This document shows, one piece after another, positions 16,116 to 26,425 of a stretch of 64,000 nt of DNA. Positions within the stretch are counted from its first letter, which is position 1. Every line of letters begins with the position of its first letter. Source of the stretch: Jutongia hominis (lineage in GTDB: Bacteria; Bacillota; Clostridia; Lachnospirales; Lachnospiraceae); contig NZ_JACRSW010000010.1 in assembly GCF_014384965.1 (NCBI RefSeq), positions 3,414 through 67,413 on the forward strand. The letters run 5' to 3'. Both the position numbers and the translations under genes were made by a program. Under the pieces are notes generated by a model. It ran no database searches. It was not told the origin of the DNA and saw only the letters and a list, made by a program, of their open reading frames with translations.

Positions 16116-16724
16116 ATGACAAAAAGAATTATTACAATCAGCAGGGAATTTGGAAGCGGTGGTCGATTTATCGGTGAAGTAGTGGCAAAGAAACTTAGTG
16201 TTGCATATTACGACAAAGATATCATTGGACGGATTGCAGAACAGTCAGGCTTATCACCGGAGTATATTAAGGAAAATGCGGAGTTATCTCCCAAGAAAGG
16301 TTTATTTGCATATGCATTTGCCGGACGTGATATTACAGGAAAGTCCATAGAAGATATGGTATATGCGGCACAGAGAAAAGTCATTTTGGAGTTGGCTGGA
16401 AAGGAGCCTTGTGTAATCGTTGGAAGAAATGCTGATTACATTCTGAAAGACAGGGATGATGTGTTAAATGTTTTTATTCATGGGGATATGCCGGAAAAAA
16501 CACAGCGTATCATGGGCTTATATAATGTTGAAGAGAAGGAAGCTGTAAAAATGATGGCAGACACAGATAAAAGGCGTATGACAAATTATAACTTTTACAC
16601 GGAGCAGAAATGGGGTAAAGCCAGTAATTATACGTTGTGTCTGAACAGTTCACAGCTTGGATATGACAGGTGTGAGAAGATAATTATGGAATGCTGTAAA
16701 CAGACTTATGGAAAAATCTGTTAG
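16116..16724 (+). CDS. Cytidylate kinase-like protein
   Basis: The 202-residue protein begins ITISREFGSGGRFIGE, a P-loop variant (SREFGSGG) shared with the cytidylate kinase-like family, and keeps the YYDKDII and VIVGRNADYIL segments. True CMP kinases phosphorylate CMP; members of this divergent family have not been clearly assigned. It is preceded by AGGAGG and lies 12 bases after the MATE gene, a pairing that suggests a shared transcript rather than a shared pathway. Confidence 0.8.
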   Translation: MTKRIITISREFGSGGRFIGEVVAKKLSVAYYDKDIIGRIAEQSGLSPEYIKENAELSPKKGLFAYAFAGRDITGKSIEDMVYAAQRKVILELAGKEPCVIVGRNADYILKDRDDVLNVFIHGDMPEKTQRIMGLYNVEEKEAVKMMADTDKRRMTNYNFYTEQKWGKASNYTLCLNSSQLGYDRCEKIIMECCKQTYGKIC

Positions 16725-16747
16725 TGAGATAGAAAAGGAGTGCCGGG

Positions 16748-16840
16748 ATGAAATTAAAAGATAATATTCTTTTTTTATCATGTGAATGGGTGTATAATGA
16801 AAAAAATATCATTGAGGAGAAAAGGAATGCAGCACCTTAA
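16748..16840 (+). CDS. Possible 30-residue leader peptide
   Basis: AAAAGGAG precedes ATG 16748 at a good distance and opens a 30-codon frame that ends inside the start of holA at 16840. It may be a leader peptide coupled to holA translation or a remnant of a longer gene. There is no similarity I can name. Confidence 0.25.
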   Translation: MKLKDNILFLSCEWVYNEKNIIEEKRNAAP

Positions 16841-17804
16841 AGAGGACATTCAAAAGAAAGAATTTCATAACACATATCTTTTATATGGAGAAGAGGAATA
16901 TCTGGTTCATTTTTACCGGGACAAGTTAAAGGAAACCATTCTGGATGGGGCCGACGAGATGAATTATTCGTATTTTCAGGGTGGTTCGATCGATCTTTTA
17001 GAAGTAAAGGAAATTGCACAGACACTTCCGTTTTTTCAAGAACATAGGCTAATCGTAATGGAGGATTCCAAACTTTGTAAAAATGCAAATGATTTTGCAG
17101 ATGTTATTGAAAGTGTGCCGGACAGTACCATTTTTGTTTTTGTGGAAAAAGAAGTGAATAAAAGAACTAAACTTTATAAGTATATTCAAAAAAATGGCAT
17201 CGCTGTGGAACTGAATGCAATGAGTGATCAGGAAACATTACAGTTTGTTGCAGTTCATTTAGGCAAAGCCGGCAAGAAGATTCGTCAAAATACTGCGCAA
17301 TATTTTTTAGAGCAGGTAGATAATTCTCTTTTAAATATTCAGAACGAGTTGGAAAAATTGATTGCTTATACGATGGGGAGAGAAGAAATTACCAAAGAGG
17401 ATATTGATGCTGTTTGCAGTATACAAGTGACAGGACAGATCTTTAAAATGTTAGATGCAGTTGCCGGTGGAAAAAAAACAGAGGCGATCCGATTATATCA
17501 TGATCTGTTGGAACTAAAAGAAAATCCGATGTCTATTTTATATTTGCTAACCAGACATTTTAATATTTTGTTGCAGATCAAAAGCTGCAAGCAGTCCGGT
17601 AAGGGAGAATTGGCTAAAAAGATTGGCATTCCGCCATTTTCTGTAGGCAAGTACCAAATGCAGGCAAAGCATTTTACACAAGAAAATTTAAAAGAAATGC
17701 TGACAGCATGTATTGATACGGAATATGATTTTAAACGCGGAAATATCAATGATCAGATTGGTGTTGAACTTTTGTTGACAAGTTTTGTACAGCAGGCAGG
17801 ATAG
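16827..17804 (+). CDS. holA: DNA polymerase III delta subunit
   Basis: The 325-residue protein opens its ATPase-like domain with NTYLLYGEEEYLVHFY and has the family's three-domain length, with an RHFNILLQIK segment in the C-terminal collar. The delta subunit opens the sliding clamp in the clamp loader. ATG 16827 is chosen because GAGGAG lies seven bases upstream; earlier ATG and GTG codons in frame at 16797 and 16782 lack sites. A strong terminator follows. In many Clostridia rpsT follows holA; here it does not. Confidence 0.85.
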   Translation: MQHLKEDIQKKEFHNTYLLYGEEEYLVHFYRDKLKETILDGADEMNYSYFQGGSIDLLEVKEIAQTLPFFQEHRLIVMEDSKLCKNANDFADVIESVPDSTIFVFVEKEVNKRTKLYKYIQKNGIAVELNAMSDQETLQFVAVHLGKAGKKIRQNTAQYFLEQVDNSLLNIQNELEKLIAYTMGREEITKEDIDAVCSIQVTGQIFKMLDAVAGGKKTEAIRLYHDLLELKENPMSILYLLTRHFNILLQIKSCKQSGKGELAKKIGIPPFSVGKYQMQAKHFTQENLKEMLTACIDTEYDFKRGNINDQIGVELLLTSFVQQAG

Positions 17805-17860
17805 AAATTCCTTTGGGCAGATAAGATGAATTATCAGAATCTGCTCAAAGGAATTTTTGC
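17805..17860 (+). terminator. Intrinsic terminator
   Basis: AAATTCCTTTGGGCAGAT pairs with ATCTGCTCAAAGGAATTT in a long stem starting at the holA stop codon, followed by T residues. Confidence 0.9.
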
Positions 17861-18137
17861 TTTTATTAAGAAATAACTCTAAAATCCAAGTGTCTTTTGT
17901 TTGCAGCATTTTGTACGGTATTTGATACAGTCATGCATGAATTTTACATAAGAGAGTAAGCTTTTTTTGTATGCAAAATTATAACGTTATTGACAAGAAA
18001 GATTATAAGAAAAATATGGAAGCAGTTACAAATATTTCTTGCGTTATATAAAGATATAGTTTATAATTTAATAAAGAATTTATCTAAGCTATAGATATGG
18101 AGATGTTGTTATATTATCAGAGGAAAGAGGTTATACC

Positions 18138-18333
18138 AATGGAGAAATAATTCAACTTCCAAGAGTATATAAGGATGAATTTAAAAGTAAAGCTTACCAA
18201 AGTAAAGAAAGGAAAATATAAGAACTATTGGAAGTTTACCATTACGAGACAAAAAAAGATAACAAGGTATAAGGTTGTAGCGGTTGATCCATCAGGAAAT
18301 CAGGCAAAGAGAATCATCTATTTGAAGAAGTAA
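18138..18333 (+). pseudogene. Broken partial copy of the secreted protein gene at 18475
   Basis: AATGGAGAAATAATTCAACT at its start matches the NGEIIQLPR region of the downstream gene, and 18184-18312 is almost identical to 19219-19347, the end of that gene. Between these two matches about 250 bases are missing and the frame is shifted, so only the last 45 codons read as VKLTKVKKGKYKNYWKF and the following tail. The copy ends with its own stop at 18331. It is the remains of a tandem duplicate. The 280 bases before it hold no gene. Confidence 0.85.
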
Positions 18334-18474
18334 AACGGAGAAAATGTTTTCTGCAATTATATTTAGCCGTTGTCGGAAAGATTATTTAGGAAAGAAGAGT
18401 CTAAAAATGAATAGGAAGTCCGACAGCGTATGGCAACAGATTTATAATAGGATTGTTAGAAAAGGGGGATACAT

Positions 18475-19368
18475 ATGAAAATGAAAAAATCAATACTATA
18501 CACAATACTTGCAACATTAGCAATAGGATGCCTCAGTATAGGTGACAGCTCACAAAGTAAAGCATTGGAAACAGAAAATGTCATTGCACCAAAGACTACA
18601 CGGGAGGCTAAAGAATATTCATCAACTTCTGAAATAATTACTGTAATACCAAGACCGGAAATGACACCGGCAGCACCGGTCATAATACAGCCGGGGCAAT
18701 CTATGCCAAGTACAGCACCACAACGAACTGCTTCACCGGATATACCATTAAATCCGGAAGAAAAGGATGAAAATGGAAAGTATGTTGTAAGAATTTATAT
18801 GAATTATGGCTATGGAAATTTTCAAATATTGTCTGAGACAAGAAGTTGTGATAATGGAGAAATAATCCAACTTCCAAGATTTTATGAAAATGAAATTATA
18901 GATTATTGGGTCTGTCAATATCAGGATCAGACAGTACGCAAAGAACTATGGATAAAAGACAATAAGGTGCAGGATAGTAGTATAGAAGTCAATGGAAGTA
19001 TGAAACTTACAGCATATGTTGAATGTATGTTTCCTGCAATAAATTCATCCTCTCCTATACCAACTAAGTCTTCCAATACCCATAAATCAAATTCAGCTAT
19101 TGACCGCCAAAAGCCTGTATTCAAAAATCTGATCAACAAAAAGACATATTATAAGAAAAAAGTCATTGCATATGTAAAAGACAACAAAGCGATCAAGAAA
19201 GTAACAATCAATGGAAAGAAAGTAAAACTTACCAAAGTAAAGAAAGGAAAATATAAAAACTATTGGAAGTTTACCATTACGAGACAAAAAAAGATAACAA
19301 GGTATAAGGTCGTAGCGATTGATCCATCAGGAAATCAGGCAAAGCGAACGATATATCTGAAAAAGTAA
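18475..19368 (+). CDS. Secreted protein with C-terminal Ig-like domain
   Basis: The 297-residue protein has a signal sequence (basic MKMKK, hydrophobic to about residue 20, then small residues; a Cys at 19 is not in a clear lipobox). A Pro/Thr-rich linker covers about residues 50-95. A central domain of about 90 residues holds NGEIIQLPRFYENE, and the last 85 residues (from DRQKPVF to the end) are a lysine-rich Ig-like unit with VAIDPSGNQAKRTIYLKK. It is probably exported and attached to or resting in the wall. A partly deleted copy lies just upstream. Exact role unknown. Confidence 0.6.
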   Translation: MKMKKSILYTILATLAIGCLSIGDSSQSKALETENVIAPKTTREAKEYSSTSEIITVIPRPEMTPAAPVIIQPGQSMPSTAPQRTASPDIPLNPEEKDENGKYVVRIYMNYGYGNFQILSETRSCDNGEIIQLPRFYENEIIDYWVCQYQDQTVRKELWIKDNKVQDSSIEVNGSMKLTAYVECMFPAINSSSPIPTKSSNTHKSNSAIDRQKPVFKNLINKKTYYKKKVIAYVKDNKAIKKVTINGKKVKLTKVKKGKYKNYWKFTITRQKKITRYKVVAIDPSGNQAKRTIYLKK

Positions 19369-19638
19369 GAAAGGTAATCAGACAAGTTCAAAATCCAAGA
19401 ATTGTATATTTGGTGGAGTTCATGTTAATCAAAGCCGCTTTTTGTAATAAAGTCTCAAAAGACTGAAAATTTCTTAACAAATGGTTATATAAAAGCAGAT
19501 AGTTACTTCATTGACTTTTATATAATAAAAAATTGCAATAACAAATAGGAACATCTGTTTGCAAAACAGAAGAAAATAAACTGTAAATTGAATATACTTA
19601 ATTAAATTAAAAAATAATGCATTATGACAAAATAAAAC

Positions 19639-19667
19639 TTGCTTTTTGATGCGAAAAACGTTATAAT
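19639..19667 (+). promoter_or_regulatory. Promoter of gltBD
   Basis: TTGCTT at 19639-19644 and TATAAT at 19662-19667 are spaced by 17 bases. Transcription would start near 19674, directly at the hexaloop hairpin described below. The 270 bases before it, after the secreted protein gene, are AT-rich and hold no gene. Confidence 0.65.
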
Positions 19668-19675
19668 GCAAACAG

Positions 19676-19723
19676 TTGATGAACAAAGGGGTTCAGCAAG
19701 TCTATTTGCTGAACCCTTTTTTT
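19676..19723 (+). promoter_or_regulatory. gltB leader: antiterminator-type hexaloop hairpin overlapping a terminator
   Basis: TTGATGAAC (19676-19684) can pair with GTTCAGCAA (19691-19699), with one A-G mismatch, around the six-base loop AAAGGG, which has A at position 1 and G at 4. The alternative fold pairs GGGTTCAGCAA (19689-19699) with TTGCTGAACCC (19706-19716), followed by seven T, an intrinsic terminator. The two cannot form together. This is the arrangement used by ANTAR antiterminators, although their usual second upstream hexaloop hairpin is not visible here. Confidence 0.65.
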
Positions 19724-19747
19724 GTGTTTATAGGAGGTAATGGTAAC

Positions 19748-22700
19748 ATGCAGAAAAGAGAAGAGAATGCAAATCGTATTCTGAATGCTTCAGATGTGAT
19801 CGATCATGCAAAGAAAGGTCTTTATGATCCGCGTTTTGAGCATGACAACTGTGGTATCGGTGCTATCGTAAATATTAAAGGTAACAAGACACACGATACG
19901 GTATCCGGTGCATTAGATATTGTAGAAAAGTTAGAGCATCGTGCAGGTAAAGATGCAGAAGGAAAGACCGGTGACGGTGTAGGTATTCTGCTTCAGATCT
20001 CGCATAAGTTCTTTAAAAAAGCAGTCAAACCGCTTGGCATCGAATTAGGAGAAGAAAGAGATTATGGTATTGGAATGTTTTTCTTCCCACAGGATGAATT
20101 AAAGAAGAACCAGGCAAAGAAGATGTTTGAGGTTATCATTGAGAAAGAAGGCTTGGAATTTCTCGGATGGAGAGAAGTTCCGATCGTGCCTGAGATTCTT
20201 GGTCATAAAGCATTAGAATGTATGCCATGCATCATGCAGGCCTTTGTGAAAAGACCGGAAGAAGTAGAGCGTGGTCTTGAATTCGACCGTAAGCTTTATG
20301 TAGCACGTCGTGTTTTTGAACAGAGTAACGATGATACTTATGTGGTATCCTTTTCAAGCAGAACGATCGTATATAAAGGTATGTTCTTAGTTGGTCAGCT
20401 TCGTCAGTTCTTTGAAGATCTGCGTGATCCGGATTATGTATCTGCGATCGCTATCGTACATTCTCGTTTTAGTACGAACACAAATCCAAGCTGGATGCGT
20501 GCTCATCCAAACCGTTTCATCGTGCATAATGGCGAGATCAACACGATCGTTGGTAATGCAGATAAGATGCTTGCCCGTGAAGAGACCATGGAGTCACCGT
20601 ATCTTTCCAGTGAACTTCATAAGATTCTTCCGGTTGTAAATCCAAACGGTTCCGATTCCGCAAGATTGGATAATACTTTGGAATTCTTAGTGATGAGTGG
20701 TATGGATCTTCCGTTAGCTGTTATGATCACTATTCCGGAACCATGGGAAAATGATATGAGTATCAGCCAGAAGAAGCGTGACTTTTATCAGTATTATGCA
20801 ACAATGATGGAGCCATGGGATGGTCCCGCATCAATCCTTTTCTCGGATGGAGATATCATGGGAGCCGTACTTGACCGTAACGGTCTTCGCCCATCCCGTT
20901 ATTATATTACAACAGATGACCAGTTGATCTTATCATCTGAAGTCGGTGTGTTTGAGATTCCACCCGAAAAGATCGTAAAGAAAGACCGACTCAGACCGGG
21001 ACGTATGCTTCTTGTAGATACAGTCAAAGGAGAACTCGTAGATGATGATGTCTTAAAAGAAAGTTATGCATCACGCCAGCCATATGGTGAGTGGTTAAAC
21101 AGTAACTTAGTTACTTTAAAGGAACTTCATATTCCAAATAAGAAAGTAGAAGAGTTTTCCGATGAAGAGAGAGCCAGATTGCAAAAAGCATTTGGTTATA
21201 CATTTGAAGAATATAAAACTTCTATCCTTCCGATGGCACAGAATGGAAGTGAGCCGATCGGAGCAATGGGTACGGATTCTCCACTTCCTATGCTTTCTGA
21301 TAAGCCACAGCCACTCTTTAACTACTTTAAACAGTTGTTTGCCCAGGTAACCAACCCACCGATCGATTCGATCCGTGAAGAGATCGTTACATCGACCAGC
21401 GTATATATCGGAGAAGATGGTAACCTTTTAGTAGAAGATGCTGATAATTGTAAAGTATTAAAGATCAGAAATCCAATCTTAACAGATACCGATATGTTAA
21501 AGATCAAATATATCAATAAAGAAGGATTTAAGAGTGAAGTTCTTCCGATTACGTATTATAAGAATACTTCTTTGAAAAAAGCATTGGATCATCTTCGTCT
21601 TGAAGCCGATCGTGCGTATAAAGAAGGAGTAAACATCCTGATCTTAAGTGACAGGGGAGTCGATGAAAACCATGTTGCGATTCCATCTCTTTTAGCGGTA
21701 TCGGCAATGCAGCAATATCTTGTCACAACGAAGAAGAGAACACGTGTTGCCATGATCTTAGAGACAGCAGAGCCAAGAGAAGTACATCATTTTGCTACGC
21801 TGTTAGGTTATGGCGCCTGTGCGATCAACCCATATCTTGCACATAGTACGATCAAGGAACTGATCGACAATAAGATGCTTGATAAGGATTATTATGCAGC
21901 CGTTAATGATTATGATTCTGCGGTATTGCATGGTATTGTAAAGATCGCTTCTAAAATGGGTATTTCAACGATCCAGTCTTATCAGGGTTCTAAGATCTTT
22001 GAGGCGATTGGCATTTCGGAAGATGTCATTGAGAAATATTTTACCGATACCGTATGCTGTGTGGGTGGTATCACATTGGAAGATATCGAAAAACAGGTAG
22101 ATAAACAGCATTCTTCTGCATTTGATCCGTTAGGACTCAGCGTTGACCTGAACTTAGAAAGCCGTGGACAGCATAAAGCAAGAGGTCATCAGGAAGAACA
22201 TTTGTATAATCCGGAAACGATCCATCTGTTACAGCAGGCTGCATGGACCGGAAGCTATGATCTGTTTAAAATGTATTCAAAGACGATCGATGAGAAAGAC
22301 AGCAATGTAACATTAAGAAGTTTATTAGACTTTAACTATCCGAAGAAATCCATTCCGATCGAGGAAGTAGAAAGTGTTGATGAGATTGTAAAGCGTTTTA
22401 AGACAGGTGCGATGTCTTATGGTTCGATTTCACAGGAAGCACATGAAACACTTGCGATCGCCATGAATCATTTGCATGGTAAGTCAAACAGTGGTGAAGG
22501 TGGCGAGAGTTTAGAAAGACTTTTGACTGCAGGAACGGAAACAGACAGATGTTCTGCGATCAAGCAGGTAGCATCCGGTCGTTTTGGTGTAACATCACGC
22601 TACTTAGTCAGTGCAAAAGAGATCCAGATCAAGATGGCACAGGGTGCAAAACCGGGTGAAGGTGGTCATCTGCCGGGTGGCAAAGTATATCCGTGGGTTG

Positions 22701-24334
22701 CTAAGACCAGACATTCTACGCCAGGTGTCAGCCTGATCTCACCACCACCACATCATGATATCTATTCGATCGAAGATCTGGCACAGTTGATCTATGACTT
22801 AAAGAACAGCAACAAAGATGCAAGAATCTCTGTTAAGCTTGTATCAGAAGCCGGTGTCGGTACCGTTGCTGCCGGCGTTGCAAAAGCCGGTGCAGCAGTT
22901 ATCCTGATCTCCGGTTATGATGGCGGTACCGGAGCAGCTCCAAGAAGCTCAATCTATAATGCAGGCCTTCCATGGGAATTAGGTCTTGCAGAGACACATC
23001 AGACATTGATCATGAACGGACTTCGTTCTCGTGTCCGTATTGAGACAGATGGTAAGCTTATGACAGGACGTGATGTATTAGTTGCCGCATTGCTTGGTGC
23101 GGAAGAATTCGGTTTTGCCACAGCTCCGTTGATCACAATGGGATGTGTAATGATGCGTGTATGTAACTTAGATACCTGTCCGGTTGGTGTGGCAACACAG
23201 AATCCGGAGCTTCGTAAGCGTTTCAAGGGTAAACCGGAATATGTAGAAAACTTCATGAAGTTTATTGCACAGGAACTTCGTGAATATATGGCTAAGCTTG
23301 GTATCCGTAAAGTGGATGATCTGATCGGACGTACCGATCTTTTGAGGGTCAAGGACGATGAAAATGCGAAAGCGAAGAAAGTTGATCTGAGTGCGATCTT
23401 AGATTCTTCTTTTGCCAATGAAAGAAAAGAAAATAAATACATCGAAAAGAACAAATATGATTTTGAATTAGAAAAGACGATCGATGAAAAAGTATTCCTG
23501 CCAAAATTCAAGAAAGCATTACAGTCGGGTGAAAAGACAAAGATTTCCGTGGATGTTACAAATATCAACCGAACTCTTGGTACAATCTTAGGATCAGAGA
23601 TCACAAAGAAATTCTCTGATAAGTTAGAAGAAGATACATTGACAGTAGAATGTCACGGAAGCGGTGGTCAAAGTTTTGGGGCATTCATTCCAAAAGGTCT
23701 GACATTAGAGCTTGTCGGTGATTCGAATGATTATCTTGGAAAAGGCTTGTCAGGCGGTAAGATCGTTGTATATCCACCGGCAGGTTCGAACTTCAAAGCA
23801 GAGGATAATATTATTATCGGTAATGTTGCATTATATGGTGCGACAAGCGGTAAAGCATTTATCAATGGTATTGCCGGGGAACGTTTCTGTGTCCGCAACT
23901 CAGGTGCAACAGCCGTTGTGGAAGGTGTTGGCGATCATGGATGTGAATATATGACCGGAGGACGTGTTGTGGTTCTCGGACCAACCGGTAAGAACTTTGC
24001 AGCCGGCATGAGCGGTGGTGTCGCCTATGTACTCGATGAAAACAGTGACCTTTATCTGAAATTAAACAAAGAACTTGTTTCTTCTGAAATCGTTTCTGAT
24101 AAATACGACGTATTGGAATTAAAGGAAATGATCGAAGAGCATGTTGCAGCAACCGGATCAAAGAGAGGAAAAGAAATCTTAGATAACTTTAGCGAATACC
24201 TTCCTAAATTTAAGAAGATCATCTCTTATGATTACAGTAAGATGCTTCAGCTGATCGCAAAGATGGAAGAACATGGTCTTGGTTATGAACAGGCACAGAT
24301 CGAAGCATTTTATGCACATAAAAAACAGGCATAA
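19748..24334 (+). CDS. gltB: Glutamate synthase, large subunit
   Basis: The 1528-residue protein has a class II glutaminase domain whose catalytic Cys35 lies in HDNCGIGA and becomes the N-terminus after removal of a 34-residue propeptide. A central FMN domain follows, with the 3Fe-4S cysteines in CNLDTCPVG near residue 1140, and then a C-terminal beta-helix with GGQSFGAF repeats. It makes glutamate from glutamine and 2-oxoglutarate. ATG 19748 is chosen for the TAGGAGGT nine bases before it; an earlier in-frame start lies within the terminator. gltD follows. The leader contains a candidate ANTAR antitermination site. Confidence 0.97.
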   Translation: MQKREENANRILNASDVIDHAKKGLYDPRFEHDNCGIGAIVNIKGNKTHDTVSGALDIVEKLEHRAGKDAEGKTGDGVGILLQISHKFFKKAVKPLGIELGEERDYGIGMFFFPQDELKKNQAKKMFEVIIEKEGLEFLGWREVPIVPEILGHKALECMPCIMQAFVKRPEEVERGLEFDRKLYVARRVFEQSNDDTYVVSFSSRTIVYKGMFLVGQLRQFFEDLRDPDYVSAIAIVHSRFSTNTNPSWMRAHPNRFIVHNGEINTIVGNADKMLAREETMESPYLSSELHKILPVVNPNGSDSARLDNTLEFLVMSGMDLPLAVMITIPEPWENDMSISQKKRDFYQYYATMMEPWDGPASILFSDGDIMGAVLDRNGLRPSRYYITTDDQLILSSEVGVFEIPPEKIVKKDRLRPGRMLLVDTVKGELVDDDVLKESYASRQPYGEWLNSNLVTLKELHIPNKKVEEFSDEERARLQKAFGYTFEEYKTSILPMAQNGSEPIGAMGTDSPLPMLSDKPQPLFNYFKQLFAQVTNPPIDSIREEIVTSTSVYIGEDGNLLVEDADNCKVLKIRNPILTDTDMLKIKYINKEGFKSEVLPITYYKNTSLKKALDHLRLEADRAYKEGVNILILSDRGVDENHVAIPSLLAVSAMQQYLVTTKKRTRVAMILETAEPREVHHFATLLGYGACAINPYLAHSTIKELIDNKMLDKDYYAAVNDYDSAVLHGIVKIASKMGISTIQSYQGSKIFEAIGISEDVIEKYFTDTVCCVGGITLEDIEKQVDKQHSSAFDPLGLSVDLNLESRGQHKARGHQEEHLYNPETIHLLQQAAWTGSYDLFKMYSKTIDEKDSNVTLRSLLDFNYPKKSIPIEEVESVDEIVKRFKTGAMSYGSISQEAHETLAIAMNHLHGKSNSGEGGESLERLLTAGTETDRCSAIKQVASGRFGVTSRYLVSAKEIQIKMAQGAKPGEGGHLPGGKVYPWVAKTRHSTPGVSLISPPPHHDIYSIEDLAQLIYDLKNSNKDARISVKLVSEAGVGTVAAGVAKAGAAVILISGYDGGTGAAPRSSIYNAGLPWELGLAETHQTLIMNGLRSRVRIETDGKLMTGRDVLVAALLGAEEFGFATAPLITMGCVMMRVCNLDTCPVGVATQNPELRKRFKGKPEYVENFMKFIAQELREYMAKLGIRKVDDLIGRTDLLRVKDDENAKAKKVDLSAILDSSFANERKENKYIEKNKYDFELEKTIDEKVFLPKFKKALQSGEKTKISVDVTNINRTLGTILGSEITKKFSDKLEEDTLTVECHGSGGQSFGAFIPKGLTLELVGDSNDYLGKGLSGGKIVVYPPAGSNFKAEDNIIIGNVALYGATSGKAFINGIAGERFCVRNSGATAVVEGVGDHGCEYMTGGRVVVLGPTGKNFAAGMSGGVAYVLDENSDLYLKLNKELVSSEIVSDKYDVLELKEMIEEHVAATGSKRGKEILDNFSEYLPKFKKIISYDYSKMLQLIAKMEEHGLGYEQAQIEAFYAHKKQA

Positions 24335-24456
24335 TATATAGAAGAAACAGATCGAAAATGTCTTAATGCAGGGAATATGCTTGCAAATAAACAGTTTGCA
24401 TCGCATTTCCCAATGCATCATAAAGCGTAAGGATCGATTCAGAATGGAGGACTATT

Positions 24457-25938
24457 ATGGGTAAACCAACCGGATTTATGGAATATGATAGAAAAGATAA
24501 TAAAGCAGTAGAACCTCTGGAACGTATTAAGAACTTTAATGAGTTCCATACACCTATGAGTGACAAGGATCGTGCAACACAGGCAGCAAGATGTATGAAC
24601 TGTGGTGTTCCGTTTTGTCAGTCAGGTATGATGATCAATGGCATGGCATCAGGCTGTCCGTTAAACAATTTAGTACCGGAATGGAATGATCTGTTGTTCC
24701 ATGGAAACTTAGAAAAAGCACTTCAGATGCTTCGCCAGACAAATAACTTCCCAGAGTTTACATCCAGAGTCTGCCCGGCACTTTGCGAAGCTGCCTGTAC
24801 CTGCGGACTCAATGGAGAACCGGTCAGTTGTAAAGCAAATGAAAATGCGATCATTGAATATGGTTATGCAAATGGTCTGATGAAAGCAAAGCCGCCAAAG
24901 GTCAGAACCGGAAAGAAAGTAGCCATTGTCGGTTCCGGTCCTTCCGGTCTTGCTGCAGCAGATCAGTTAAATAAAAGAGGACATGATGTCACGGTTTATG
25001 AAAGAAACGATCATATCGGCGGACTGTTGATGTATGGTATTCCGAACATGAAACTGGAAAAATGGGTGATCGACCGCAAGCAGAAAGTCATGGAAGAAGA
25101 AGGCATTCATTTTATTGTGAATACCAATGTAGGAAAAGATGTCAAAGCAGAAACACTGTTAAAAGAATATGATAGTGTGATCTTATGCTGTGGTGCCTCT
25201 CATCCGCGTGATATCAAGGCACCGGGAAGAGAAGCGCAGGGAATTTACTTTGCGGTAGATTTCTTAACACGCTCTACGAAGCATGTACTCACGGGCAAGA
25301 AAGAAGGATGGGTTGATACCAAAGGCAAAAATGTTGTTGTGATCGGTGGTGGAGATACCGGTAATGACTGTGTTGGTACTGCAGTCCGTCAGGGGGCAAA
25401 ATCTGTCGTACAGATTGAAATGATGCCAAAGCTGCCGGATCAGAGAGCAGCAAACAATCCTTGGCCGGAATGGCCCAGAGTATGTAAGACAGATTATGGT
25501 CAGGAAGAAGCAATCGCTGTCTATGGAAAAGATCCGCGTATTTATCAGGCAACGGTCAAAGAGTTTATCGCTGACAAGAATGGTGTCTTAAAGAAAGTAA
25601 AACTTGTAAAGTTAGAACCAAAGAAAGATCCAAAGACCGGTCGTATGAATATGACTGAGATTCAGGGAAGTGAGTTTGAACTTCCGGCAGATTATGTTCT
25701 GATCGCAGCAGGATTCCTTGGTACAGAGGACTATATTGCAAAAGCATTTAAAGTAAAACTGAATGCACGTACCAATGTAGAAACGAAACCGGGAAAATAT
25801 CAGACATCTGTGGATAAAATCTTTACGGCAGGTGATATGCATCGTGGTCAGTCTTTGGTAGTATGGGGCATTAATGAAGGGCGTCATGTAGCCAGAGAAG
25901 TCGATGAAAAACTGATGGGGTATACGAATTTACCGTAG
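24457..25938 (+). CDS. gltD: Glutamate synthase, small subunit
   Basis: The 493-residue protein has the N-terminal cysteine clusters for two 4Fe-4S centres (CMNCGVPFC, GCPLNN, CPALCEAACTCG), an FAD site VAIVGSGPSGLAAA near residue 150 and an NAD(P)H site VVVIGGGDTGNDC near 295. It passes electrons from NADPH to the large subunit. It lies 122 bases after gltB and ends with a terminator, so the two form one operon. Confidence 0.97.
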   Translation: MGKPTGFMEYDRKDNKAVEPLERIKNFNEFHTPMSDKDRATQAARCMNCGVPFCQSGMMINGMASGCPLNNLVPEWNDLLFHGNLEKALQMLRQTNNFPEFTSRVCPALCEAACTCGLNGEPVSCKANENAIIEYGYANGLMKAKPPKVRTGKKVAIVGSGPSGLAAADQLNKRGHDVTVYERNDHIGGLLMYGIPNMKLEKWVIDRKQKVMEEEGIHFIVNTNVGKDVKAETLLKEYDSVILCCGASHPRDIKAPGREAQGIYFAVDFLTRSTKHVLTGKKEGWVDTKGKNVVVIGGGDTGNDCVGTAVRQGAKSVVQIEMMPKLPDQRAANNPWPEWPRVCKTDYGQEEAIAVYGKDPRIYQATVKEFIADKNGVLKKVKLVKLEPKKDPKTGRMNMTEIQGSEFELPADYVLIAAGFLGTEDYIAKAFKVKLNARTNVETKPGKYQTSVDKIFTAGDMHRGQSLVVWGINEGRHVAREVDEKLMGYTNLP

Positions 25939-25968
25939 ACCTTATAATTTGATAGAAAACAATCCTAT

Positions 25969-26012
25969 AAACACACAAAAAGGGCAGCAGAAATGTTGTC
26001 TTTTTTGTGTTT
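25969..26012 (+). terminator. Intrinsic terminator of gltBD
   Basis: AAACACACAAAAAGGGCAGCA pairs loosely and TGTTGTC plus a T-rich run TTTTTTGTGTTT pairs back, with a GAAA loop, giving a long stem followed by T residues. Confidence 0.85.
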
Positions 26013-26417
26013 ACGGAAAAATAGGAAAGAGAGCTTTTTATCAAAAGTATATTGTCAGAACAGATGAATGAAAGAAAGAGGAATAAGAAGACAATGGGAA
26101 GGTATATTTTCTTTGCAAACCGAGAAATTGTATAAAAAATAAGAATGATATTATGAAGAAAACAGAAAAGTCAAGAAAAATAGGAAGGAAATGGAAGTAG
26201 AATTTAAAAAAGAAAGAAATGACAGATAGGCTGTTTTTTTGTAGGTATTTCATGAAAAAATAATGGGTTTTAGAGAATATCCTTATCAAATATCGCTAAA
26301 TGCAAAAATAGAACGCAAAGCCAAAAAAAGAAAAGAAGCAAAACAAATAAAAAAAGCAAAAAAATCAGAATATATTTTTATAATCTGCACAAAAAAAACG
26401 GTATTTTATGGTGGTTG
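26013..26417 (+). other. A-rich intergenic stretch without genes
   Basis: The 400 bases between the gltD terminator and the atp promoter are strongly A- and G-rich with many AAAAAAG runs. I see no coding frame with a ribosome site, no strong hairpin and no repeat unit. It may be decayed sequence or an UP-element-like region. Confidence 0.5.
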
Positions 26418-26425
26418 ACATAAAA

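Noticed and set aside
22999..23604. Open frame of 201 codons on the minus strand opposite gltB
   Set aside because: It lies fully inside a conserved gene, has no ribosome site, and its Ser/Arg/Phe-rich translation is what antisense of a coding frame gives.
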